From: JAGORM01 sp964406795
GTDB taxonomy: Bacteria; Patescibacteriota; Microgenomatia; Levybacterales; GWA1-39-11
Reading direction: 5' to 3'
Assembly: GCA_964406795.1 (NCBI GenBank)
Contig: CAYOTA010000002.1
Location: 1 to 64,000, forward strand
Length of the DNA stretch: 64,000 bases
Shown here: positions 16,551 to 22,096 of the stretch, piece after piece
How positions within the stretch are numbered: position 1 is the stretch's first letter
Layout: each line of letters opens with the position of its first letter
Translations under genes and position numbers: made by a program
Notes under the pieces: generated by a model
What the model saw: only the letters and a program-made list of their open reading frames with translations
The model's database searches: none
Told to the model about the DNA's origin: nothing

Positions 16551-18300
16551 TATGTATGTCGTTTAAAAAAGATTTAAGCTCAATAGTGCCTAAATCTTTT
16601 CCATCTCTCTGTCTTATTGAAACAAACATTTTTGAATCAGACAGAGATCTCTCTTGTTCTTTCTCCCCTATTATACATAAATAAGGCACCTTTTGTAAAG
16701 TGTGGGCACGTATTTTACTTCCAAGTGTTTGACTGGATACGTCAAACTCAACGCGAATACCGGACATTTTTAACTCATCTACCACTTTTTGTGCGTAATC
16801 TAGTACTTTATCAGATATAGGAAGGACAGCTATTTGAACTGGAGCAAGCCATACCGGAAAGATACCCGCATAATGTTCAACAAGTATCCCTAAAAATCTT
16901 TCAAAAGATCCATATATTGCGCGGTGAATAACTGCTGGTGCAATTTCTTTCCCTTCATTATTTGTATAGTTTAGTGTAAAGTTTTTGGGCTGCTGAAAGT
17001 CAAGTTGAATTGTGCCTGTTTGCCATTCTCGTTTCAGCGAATCTTTCATCAAAATATCTATTTTAGGACCATAAAACGCCCCTTCTTTTTCAACTTCTAT
17101 AAATTCTTGCTTTGAATTTAAAAGCACCTCTCTAAGTGATTTTTCAGCTACATCCCAATCTTTTGCCTCTCCCATAAAATTATCAGGCCTTGTACCAAAT
17201 CTCAATCTATATGTAAGTCCAAATGCATTATATAGAATTTCAATCATTTCCATAATTTTTCCAAATTCTGACTCTACTTGATCTTGGCTTATAAATACGT
17301 GTGCGTCGTCTTGATGGAATTCACGAGCCCTAAACAATCCATTTAACGTTCCCGAGAGCTCAAATCTGTGAAGTGCTGTGGTTTCAAAAAGACGCATAGG
17401 TAAATCCTTGTAAGAGCGTGTTGTTGTTCCAAAAAGTGTCATAGCATTAGGGCAATTCATAGGCTTAACTCCAAACGTTTCGGTTCCCACAAGTACTTCT
17501 TTGCTGTCCCCTCGTATAAATGACATAGGGGAAATAAACATATCGTCTCTATAGTGAAACCAGTGGCCAGAGGTTTCATACAATTCTTTTTTATTAAGTA
17601 TTGGCGTAGATATTTCCTGGTAACCATATTTTTTATGGACCTCACGGGAAAAATCTAGTAACTGGTTATACAGAATAAAACCTTTTGGCAGCCAATACGG
17701 CATTCCTGGAGATGTTTCGTGGAAGATAAATAAATCCAATTCTTTGCCTAATTTTTTGTGATCCCTTTTTTTTGCCTCTTCAAGTTGTAAAAGATACTCA
17801 TTTAGCTCTTTTTGTGTTGAAAATACTGTGCCATAAATGCGGGTTAACATTTTGTTTTTTTCGTCTCCCCTCCAGTAAGCTCCCGCCAGTGACAACAATT
17901 TAAATGCTCCTATATCTTCCTTTGGATTCTCAGAGTGTCCGCCTCTACACAAATCCTCAAAATACCCGGCTTTATACAGTGTTATTTTTTCTCCCTTATC
18001 TTCAATATCCGCAATTAATTCCAACTTGTAAGGATTATTCTTATAAATTTCGCGTGCTTCCTGGAGCGTTACTTCGCGATGTGTAAACTCATTCCAGTCG
18101 TTTAGCGTCTTTGCCATCATCTTTTCAATTTTGGGTAAATCCGCGTCTGTAACAGGGTTTGAAAAATCAAAATCGTAATAGAATCCTGTGTCTATTGCAG
18201 GTCCTATGGTAATTTTGGTGTCAGGCCAAATTCTTAAAACAGCGGCTGCGAGTAAATGAGCAGTTGAATGTCTTATATGCTCTAAATTATTTGAATTCAT
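16528..18300 (-). CDS. thrS: Threonyl-tRNA synthetase lacking the TGS domain
   Basis: Class II synthetase for Thr. 590 aa, beginning MNSNNLEHIRHSTAHLLAAA, which is already the editing (N2) domain; the TGS domain found in the approximately 640-aa E. coli protein is absent. The editing-site HxxxH is HSTAH (residues 11-15), the SAD domain has GGHSENP, catalytic zinc ligands are CPNAM, HRF and a later His, and the anticodon-binding domain is at the C-terminus (QIAVLPISDKVLDYA). It is translationally coupled to infC by an overlap. Confidence 0.95.
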   Translation of the reverse strand: MNSNNLEHIRHSTAHLLAAAVLRIWPDTKITIGPAIDTGFYYDFDFSNPVTDADLPKIEKMMAKTLNDWNEFTHREVTLQEAREIYKNNPYKLELIADIEDKGEKITLYKAGYFEDLCRGGHSENPKEDIGAFKLLSLAGAYWRGDEKNKMLTRIYGTVFSTQKELNEYLLQLEEAKKRDHKKLGKELDLFIFHETSPGMPYWLPKGFILYNQLLDFSREVHKKYGYQEISTPILNKKELYETSGHWFHYRDDMFISPMSFIRGDSKEVLVGTETFGVKPMNCPNAMTLFGTTTRSYKDLPMRLFETTALHRFELSGTLNGLFRAREFHQDDAHVFISQDQVESEFGKIMEMIEILYNAFGLTYRLRFGTRPDNFMGEAKDWDVAEKSLREVLLNSKQEFIEVEKEGAFYGPKIDILMKDSLKREWQTGTIQLDFQQPKNFTLNYTNNEGKEIAPAVIHRAIYGSFERFLGILVEHYAGIFPVWLAPVQIAVLPISDKVLDYAQKVVDELKMSGIRVEFDVSSQTLGSKIRAHTLQKVPYLCIIGEKEQERSLSDSKMFVSIRQRDGKDLGTIELKSFLNDIHNGIQQRI

Positions 18301-18318
18301 ATGTGTATTGTATCAATA

Positions 18319-19107
18319 TCAAAGTCCTCTCACAACGGCCGGTGGTTTTTGAATAATCCGCAAACGTTCCGTAGGACTCATTTGCTGCATCCGTCTTAAG
18401 TGATTTCGCCCATCAATGGGATATTGACTTCTGTGAGCGCCTACCGCCCGTCTTTTTGATCTCATTGTGTGCCGAATATCTACTTCTTGTGCCGGAATCA
18501 TAGTTTGGTCAGGAATAGGAATAAAATATGGCTCCCACAATTCCTTTTCTTGCCTACTCATAGATCTCCAGGTTAAAAATTTTGCTTGTTCTGATCTGCT
18601 AAAAAGTACACTTGAAACTCTGGATGCTGTCATATGATCTGGGTGTCCAGTGTATCCATGAAAGTCAAAACTAACTATGTTATCGAATGCATGTATATCC
18701 ACATACTTTCCTATTTGATCAACTGCAGGTTGTATTTCATTTTCAGTGAACTTCCCATCTTCAAAATTTAAGAATATAGTTTCTCCAATTCCCAATACTT
18801 TACTTGCTTGAAGTTCCTCACCTTTTCTTCTTCCTTGGTCTGTTAAGATTACGGAAGTTGTAGAGCTTCCTGCCGCGTGTAAAAGCTTGGTATATCCACC
18901 AATTCCAATTGCTATGTCGTCACAATGGGCAAAAACCAGCAAATTTTTTGCTGGAATTGGCCCCGCGTACAGTCCCGCAGTAATTGCCTTTCTGTTTCTC
19001 GAGCGTAATATTGTGTTTCTATTTTTCCCATAATCCTTCGATACCCTCAGGTTTGTGTCATTTAGACATAAAAAAACCTCCCAGTGGGAGGCTGTTTGTC
19101 TACACAA
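18319..19107 (-). CDS. PIG-L (LmbE-like) deacetylase, 5' end uncertain
   Basis: Predicted zinc-dependent N-acetyl-sugar deacetylase. The metal site normally written AHPDDE is AHCDDI here, followed by AIGIGGYTKLLHAAG, and GYTGHPDHMTAS supplies the HPDH motif. The longest frame opens at a TTG that lies inside an intrinsic terminator, so it cannot be the real start. No ATG, GTG or TTG occurs in this frame between the terminator and the core. An ATG at 19031 with GAAGGA before it opens a different frame (MGKIETQYYARETERQ), suggesting a frameshift near 18960-19000 or an unusual start. thrS follows 18 bp downstream. Confidence 0.75.
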   Translation of the reverse strand: MCRQTASHWEVFLCLNDTNLRVSKDYGKNRNTILRSRNRKAITAGLYAGPIPAKNLLVFAHCDDIAIGIGGYTKLLHAAGSSTTSVILTDQGRRKGEELQASKVLGIGETIFLNFEDGKFTENEIQPAVDQIGKYVDIHAFDNIVSFDFHGYTGHPDHMTASRVSSVLFSRSEQAKFLTWRSMSRQEKELWEPYFIPIPDQTMIPAQEVDIRHTMRSKRRAVGAHRSQYPIDGRNHLRRMQQMSPTERLRIIQKPPAVVRGL

Positions 19108-19130
19108 AAGACAACCTCCTAGGAGATTTT
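19070..19130 (-). promoter_or_regulatory. Attenuator E upstream of PIG-L-thrS
   Basis: On the minus strand a CTCCTAGGAG dyad, then an alternative stem GGAGGTTGTCT...AGACAA...CCTCC, then the terminator CCTCCC-ACT-GGGAGG with seven T. The central GGAGG can join either the upstream arm or the terminator arm. A four-codon ORF (ATG TCT AAA TGA) starts right at the end of the T-run. Confidence 0.7.
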
Positions 19131-19160
19131 TGTGCAGCGAGTATTTTTTACAAATTTCAT
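19119..19160 (-). CDS. Leader peptide E (13 aa)
   Basis: MKFVKNTRCTKIS with the TAG stop inside the first attenuator dyad. Its control stretch contains two Thr codons plus Arg and Cys (ACT CGC TGC ACA). thrS is the second gene downstream, so threonine sensing is possible but unproven. The ATG is about 10 nt from the -10 box of a strong promoter. Confidence 0.5.
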   Translation of the reverse strand: MKFVKNTRCTKIS

Positions 19161-19169
19161 ATGTGGCTT

Positions 19170-19199
19170 AGTATATACCGTTTTTATTTTTCTTGTCAA
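19170..19199 (-). promoter_or_regulatory. Promoter of attenuator E
   Basis: TTGACA, 18-bp spacer, TATACT, immediately downstream of the DUF5665 gene stop. It should drive the leader peptide, PIG-L and possibly the whole thrS-infC unit. Confidence 0.7.
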
Positions 19200-19206
19200 G
19201 GATTAT

Positions 19207-19464
19207 TTAACGTTTTGGTGTGGGAGTGGGACTGACAAATGGAAGAAGCTCAACATCTTTTTGCTTTGTGTTTTGATCAATTTCGGCAATGAAGCTTCCA
19301 ATAATAGGAATAAAGTCTGATTTTGAAACTATAAATCCTAAAACTGCTATAAATAAAATTGCGCCAAAGGCTGTTCCCAGACCCCAAAAAAGCCCTCCAA
19401 TGAAATTATTTAAGATCATTTGCTTTTTACTGACTGGTCGAGTTACTTTTTCATGTGGCTGCAT
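19207..19464 (-). CDS. DUF5665-like small membrane protein
   Basis: 85 aa with a cytoplasmic head (MQPHEKVTRPVSKKQ), a Gly-rich amphipathic start NNFIGGLFWGLGTAFGA, one strong membrane span (ILFIAVLGFIVS), and a Pro/Thr tail ending SPTPTPKR. This order matches the DUF5665 family, whose function is unknown. The assignment is from pattern only. Confidence 0.6.
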   Translation of the reverse strand: MQPHEKVTRPVSKKQMILNNFIGGLFWGLGTAFGAILFIAVLGFIVSKSDFIPIIGSFIAEIDQNTKQKDVELLPFVSPTPTPKR

Positions 19465-19533
19465 ACCTATAGTGTAGCAGAAAAAATGTAAGAAGAACGT
19501 GTGAGCCTAAAAGTAAAACATGATTTTTTAATA

Positions 19534-19606
19534 GTGCGCGCACTTGGGATTGATACCCGTGACCTCATTCAATGTCAATGAAGTATCTTCTACCCTTCCT
19601 TAAATT
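19534..19606 (-). pseudogene. Decayed tRNA-Val-like sequence
   Basis: Directly downstream of tRNA-Val(GAC). It repeats TCATTGACATTGA (anticodon arm, anticodon GAC) and GAGGTCAC of the neighbour, and has a T-arm-like GGGTATCAATCCC, but acceptor and D stems cannot form. It looks like a tandem copy in decay. Confidence 0.5.
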
Positions 19607-19608
19607 TG

Positions 19609-19685
19609 TGGTGGACCTGACAGAACTCGAATCTGTGGCCTCGTCAATGTCAATGACGCGCTCTAACCAACTGAGCTACAGGTCC
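19609..19685 (-). tRNA. tRNA-Val (GAC), CCA encoded
   Basis: Cloverleaf: acceptor GGACCTG/CAGGTCC, D-arm TAGCTCAGTTGGTTAGAGC, anticodon stem CGTCA/TGACG with loop TTGACAT (anticodon GAC), T-loop TTCGAGT. Discriminator A and CCA are encoded. Confidence 0.95.
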
Positions 19686-19802
19686 GCAATTTTAAAGTGG
19701 CTTTTGCGACTGAGCCACGTTGCAATTTTAACAAACCGTAGCTTATTACACAATTAACCAAGGAGACGCATTGTAACCAACCCAGGCAAAATATGCGCTT
19801 GT

Positions 19803-19831
19803 GCGCGGTATGGGTGCACTACATACCGCGC
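19803..19831. terminator. Strong hairpin after the 221-aa gene
   Basis: Perfect 10-bp stem GCGCGGTATG/CATACCGCGC with a 9-nt loop, 11 bp after the stop of the upstream minus-strand gene. It lacks a T-run, so it may stop transcription weakly or protect the 3' end. Confidence 0.45.
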
Positions 19832-19841
19832 CATGCCTAAG

Positions 19842-20507
19842 TTATTTTCCCCTTGGAACACGGGCTACAATAGTTACCGGATTATTCGGTGTTATAATTT
19901 CTCCTTGTCTATTAAAATGCAGCGGCGAGAATGCTGTCACTCCATTTCTTAAATGTTTTTCAGGAACGGTACCTGTAGTAATTCCAGCGTCTACTTTGCC
20001 TTCCTTAACATCTAGTACTAACTGACTTTTAGTCAGATGGGTATCTTCTACTGTTACTCTGAAATCTCTGAAATGTTCTTTTCCCAAAAGATTAACAACG
20101 TCAACTCCATTCAACTCTGACAAAGCAATTCTAGTAGGATCTTTTCTTCTGGATTCAGGTGTAGATATTTCTACAAAATGTCTAATTCCTGTTGCGTTTG
20201 CCATATGGATGTTTGTGGAGTCTATTGTTAAAGGTCTTACTTGTGTTCTTTCAGGAATTGATGCATGTTTTCTTTTTAGTTCAGTTAATTTATCCTTACT
20301 TCTTCCTGTTTCTTTTTCATGTAACTTTCTCCTTTGGGCCGGTGTAAGCGTCCTTTCTGCCTTGGGAGTTTTGCCGGCTTCTTTTTCAGCCTTTGCTTTC
20401 TTTTCCATCCTTTTTTTCAAAATAAGTTCTGCATCTTCTGTATGCATGTAAGGCATTAAATTTAATCTGGCTATTTCACCAGGTATGTCTAATATTTCTT
20501 TACTCAT
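19842..20507 (-). CDS. Hypothetical protein, 221 aa, behind the FWYYF leader
   Basis: I do not recognise this protein. Residues about 30-85 are very basic and helical (KKRMEKKAKAEKEAGK, TPAQRRKLHEKETGRSKDK); the C-terminal half is a folded alpha/beta region with LSELNGVDVVNLLGKEHF and KVDAGITTGTVPEKHL. There is no signal peptide or membrane span. The start is fixed by GGAGGTGA 8 nt upstream of the ATG. It follows attenuator B and a leader with GA-tandem and CCGTC/GACGG hairpins, so its expression is probably tightly controlled. The C-terminal part faintly recalls a ligand-binding domain; this is a guess. Confidence 0.7.
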   Translation of the reverse strand: MSKEILDIPGEIARLNLMPYMHTEDAELILKKRMEKKAKAEKEAGKTPKAERTLTPAQRRKLHEKETGRSKDKLTELKRKHASIPERTQVRPLTIDSTNIHMANATGIRHFVEISTPESRRKDPTRIALSELNGVDVVNLLGKEHFRDFRVTVEDTHLTKSQLVLDVKEGKVDAGITTGTVPEKHLRNGVTAFSPLHFNRQGEIITPNNPVTIVARVPRGK

Positions 20508-20604
20508 AATAATTCACCTCCGATCATTTTTCCGTCAGACGGAAATAAAATGAAGAAAAATGATTGATCCTGAAGGCCGAGGCCTGAAGGACAACATTTT
20601 CCCA

Positions 20605-20686
20605 CAAAAAAAACCTCCCCTTAGGGAGGTCGTGGTGCTGTCATTCTGGCACTACATTACCTCCCGGATAGGGGGTGTAAAGTAAT
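20605..20686 (-). promoter_or_regulatory. Attenuator B upstream of the 221-aa gene
   Basis: Minus strand: weak hairpin ACCCCC-TATCC-GGGAGGT, a GTGC...GCAC inner hairpin, then the terminator CCTCCC-TAA-GGGGAGG with eight T. GGGAGGT and ACCTCCC are perfectly complementary over 7 bp, forming the antiterminator. The leader ORF reads through the first arm and GGGAGG. Confidence 0.75.
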
Positions 20687-20708
20687 ACCAAAAAGCGTTT
20701 ATTTGCAT
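20652..20708 (-). CDS. Leader peptide B (18 aa, Phe-Trp-Tyr-Tyr-Phe)
   Basis: MQINAFWYYFTPPIREVM, with five aromatic codons in a row (TTT TGG TAT TAC TTT) just before the attenuator arm. An upstream in-frame ATG at 20717 is possible, but the promoter places the transcription start at 20708-20709, so the shorter, leaderless form is preferred. The aromatic run is what a Trp/Phe/Tyr-sensing attenuator would carry. Confidence 0.65.
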   Translation of the reverse strand: MQINAFWYYFTPPIREVM

Positions 20709-20737
20709 AGTAACCATACTAACACAAAATAAACGCT
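20694..20737 (-). terminator. Hairpin isolating attenuator B from upstream transcription
   Basis: Perfect 11-bp stem AGCGTTTATTT/AAATAAACGCT followed by TTTT on the minus strand, 21 bp after the stop of the 89-aa gene. The promoter of leader B lies in its loop, so only read-through transcripts contain both arms. Locally started ones do not. Confidence 0.65.
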
Positions 20738-20745
20738 CTTTGCAA
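20716..20745 (-). promoter_or_regulatory. Promoter of leader B
   Basis: TTGCAA, 18-bp spacer, TAGTAT. The start point falls on the leader ATG. Confidence 0.5.
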
Positions 20746-20757
20746 TAAGTTTTCCAA

Positions 20758-21027
20758 TTATTTCCCTGGAGCTTTCCAAACTACTCCCTCTTTCGGTAAA
20801 GAGGCAACAATTTTTCTGTCAACTTCAGTTAGCCGTTCTGGAAACGCAGTTTGAACTTTAGGAGCATTTACTCCTTTTGGCTCAGATACTGATGCGAATC
20901 CTCTTACTTCTCTATCTTCAGGAAAGATAGAAGCTATATTATTAGGCATAACTCTAAATTTATTAAAATCATTACTCGCTCCATCTGCTCTAAAACTACT
21001 TCCATCAAATTTTGTTATTTCGCTCAT
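20758..21027 (-). CDS. Hypothetical protein, 89 aa, behind the LLL leader
   Basis: I do not recognise this protein. It starts MSEITKFDGSSFRADG and ends EGVVWKAPGK, is soluble and has no known motif. The frame is open further upstream to 21132, but that part covers the attenuator and the terminator. The real start at 21027 has AGGAGGTGAT, an unusually complete match to the 16S 3' end, 7 nt upstream. It is the second gene of three unknowns that each have their own attenuated leader. Confidence 0.7.
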   Translation of the reverse strand: MSEITKFDGSSFRADGASNDFNKFRVMPNNIASIFPEDREVRGFASVSEPKGVNAPKVQTAFPERLTEVDRKIVASLPKEGVVWKAPGK

Positions 21028-21033
21028 ATTATA

Positions 21034-21043
21034 ATCACCTCCT
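21034..21043 (-). promoter_or_regulatory. Near-perfect Shine-Dalgarno AGGAGGTGAT
   Basis: Ten-base match to the anti-SD, placed before the ATG at 21027. It decides the start against the longer frame and contrasts with the many leaderless genes around it. Confidence 0.8.
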
Positions 21044-21050
21044 TTCAAAT

Positions 21051-21100
21051 CACTTCGATAAATCTCAGTGCCACGCTTGAGGTTTACCTCAAATTTTGGC
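21051..21100 (-). repeat. Structured leader segment, copy 1
   Basis: Between terminator and SD of the 89-aa gene. GTGCC pairs with GGCAC around an inner hairpin TTGAGG-TAAA-CCTCAA, followed by CTGAGATTTATCGAAGT. A second copy with a different inner hairpin lies at 21899-21957, so the structure is kept while the sequence differs. Confidence 0.6.
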
Positions 21101-21102
21101 AC

Positions 21103-21176
21103 AAAAAAACCTCCCTTTTGGGGAGGTCGCATTTTTCCACGAAAACCTCCCCTTACCGGTTGGTAAGAAGAAGGTT
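21103..21176 (-). promoter_or_regulatory. Attenuator C upstream of the 89-aa gene
   Basis: Minus strand: long first hairpin AACCTTCTTCTTACC-AACC-GGTAAG...GGGGAGGTT, then the terminator CCTCCCC-AAAA-GGGAGG with seven T. GGGGAGGT and ACCTCCCC pair over 8 bp with an inner TTTT/AAAA hairpin as antiterminator. Confidence 0.78.
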
Positions 21177-21206
21177 AGGTAAAATTACATTAATTTTCGC
21201 GTTCAT
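21153..21206 (-). CDS. Leader peptide C (17 aa, Leu-Leu-Leu)
   Basis: MNAKINVILPNLLLTNR with TAA directly before GGGGAGG. Three consecutive CTT Leu codons form the 5' arm of the first hairpin. The ATG is 7 nt from the -10 box, so the message should be leaderless. Leucine supply is a plausible signal. Confidence 0.62.
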   Translation of the reverse strand: MNAKINVILPNLLLTNR

Positions 21207-21213
21207 AAAACAT

Positions 21214-21242
21214 ATATTATCAAGTGAAGTTAATTGTGTCAA
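21214..21242 (-). promoter_or_regulatory. Promoter of leader C
   Basis: TTGACA, 17-bp spacer, TAATAT, just inside and after the 3' end of the upstream 213-aa gene. Confidence 0.7.
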
Positions 21243-21245
21243 GTA

Positions 21246-21887
21246 TTAAGCAACGGCGTGTGCTACGCCTGGCATCATATAATTGCCCAAAGTTCTCACA
21301 TGACCATCAGGTGTTATCGGGATAATCCCAGCTGAGTAAAGTGATCGCACCATTTTTCCCATTTGTGAGCTAGGTTCTAAAGGGGTATCTAAATTTGGCA
21401 AGTTATCCAGGAGTGCCACCGACCAATCACCTTCACTCATTTTGGCTATATGTCCGGAGCTTAACTTCATGCCACCCTGCACTCGTTCCCTATAATCAAT
21501 TGAATTATTTAGATATGTGTGGAGCTTTGCAATTTTGTTTGTTGGATCTATTTTACCCCATTCTATAATTAGTTTTCTACCTGTAGTGTCTAGGGTAAAA
21601 TATGCAGAAACAGGTCTTTCAAATGCCATCTCTGGCTCGTGCATAGCCGTATTGTTATTTAAGCTAAAGACAAGCGTTCTTCTTAAGTATGCAGCTCGTG
21701 CCAGATCTGGACTTATTAATGCATCGTTCACCGCAGCAAGTTCCACCTGACGTACCTCATCAAGTAAATGTGGCCTCATGGGGACAATTGCCCTTCCAAT
21801 AGTTACCCCGTCAACAGATTCAGTTGAAATAATTGGTCGTAACCGTCTTTGTACTTCTATATGTGGTTTTTCAAATTCTAAGTTCAT
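21246..21887 (-). CDS. Hypothetical protein, 213 aa, behind the LVII leader
   Basis: I do not recognise this protein. It begins MNLEFEKPHIEVQRRLRPII, is soluble and of mixed alpha/beta character, with YLRRTLVFSLNNN, YFTLDTTGRKLIIEWGK and a Gly/Met-rich end (LGNYMMPGVAHAVA). No signal peptide, membrane span or catalytic motif is seen. It has no good Shine-Dalgarno despite its long leader. Like its neighbours it sits behind an attenuator and a structured leader. Confidence 0.68.
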   Translation of the reverse strand: MNLEFEKPHIEVQRRLRPIISTESVDGVTIGRAIVPMRPHLLDEVRQVELAAVNDALISPDLARAAYLRRTLVFSLNNNTAMHEPEMAFERPVSAYFTLDTTGRKLIIEWGKIDPTNKIAKLHTYLNNSIDYRERVQGGMKLSSGHIAKMSEGDWSVALLDNLPNLDTPLEPSSQMGKMVRSLYSAGIIPITPDGHVRTLGNYMMPGVAHAVA

Positions 21888-21898
21888 ATGTTTTTAAA

Positions 21899-21957
21899 TA
21901 CTTCGATAAATCTCAGCACCACGTTTTCTCCCGATTAAATCGGGATCAAATTTGGCA
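21899..21957 (-). repeat. Structured leader segment, copy 2
   Basis: GTGCCAAATTTGA, inner hairpin CCCGATTTAATCGGG, GTGGTGC, then CTGAGATTTATCGAAGT. The outer and inner helices match copy 1 in place, but the inner helix has a different sequence. Confidence 0.6.
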
Positions 21958-21958
21958 C

Positions 21959-22022
21959 AAAAAAACCTCCCAACATGGGAGGTTTGCAAAATAGCATTAA
22001 GCCTCCCGGGTTAGGAAGTAAT
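21959..22022 (-). promoter_or_regulatory. Attenuator D upstream of the 213-aa gene
   Basis: Minus strand: first hairpin CTTCC-TAACCCG-GGAGG, inner TGC...GCA, then the terminator CCTCCC-ATGTT-GGGAGG with seven T. GGGAGG can pair with CCTCCC as antiterminator. Confidence 0.74.
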
Positions 22023-22052
22023 AATGACTAGTGTGTTAGAAAAGATTCTCAC
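22011..22052 (-). CDS. Leader peptide D (13 aa, Thr-Leu-Val-Ile-Ile-Thr)
   Basis: GTG-started ORF MRIFSNTLVIITS whose TAA lies in the first hairpin loop. The TLVIIT run recalls branched-chain amino acid leader peptides. It shares the ending ACT TCC before the stop region with leader A. Confidence 0.5.
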   Translation of the reverse strand: MRIFSNTLVIITS

Positions 22053-22061
22053 GATTAAAAT

Positions 22062-22089
22062 ATTTTACACTAATTAAGCGTCCAGTCAA
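22062..22089 (-). promoter_or_regulatory. Promoter of leader D
   Basis: TTGACT, 16-bp spacer, TAAAAT. The start point lies a few bases before the leader GTG. Confidence 0.55.
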
Positions 22090-22096
22090 GAGGATG

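Noticed and set aside
20758..21132. Longer 124-aa version of the 89-aa gene
   Set aside because: Its first 35 codons cover the attenuator terminator and structured leader; the strong Shine-Dalgarno fixes the start at 21027.
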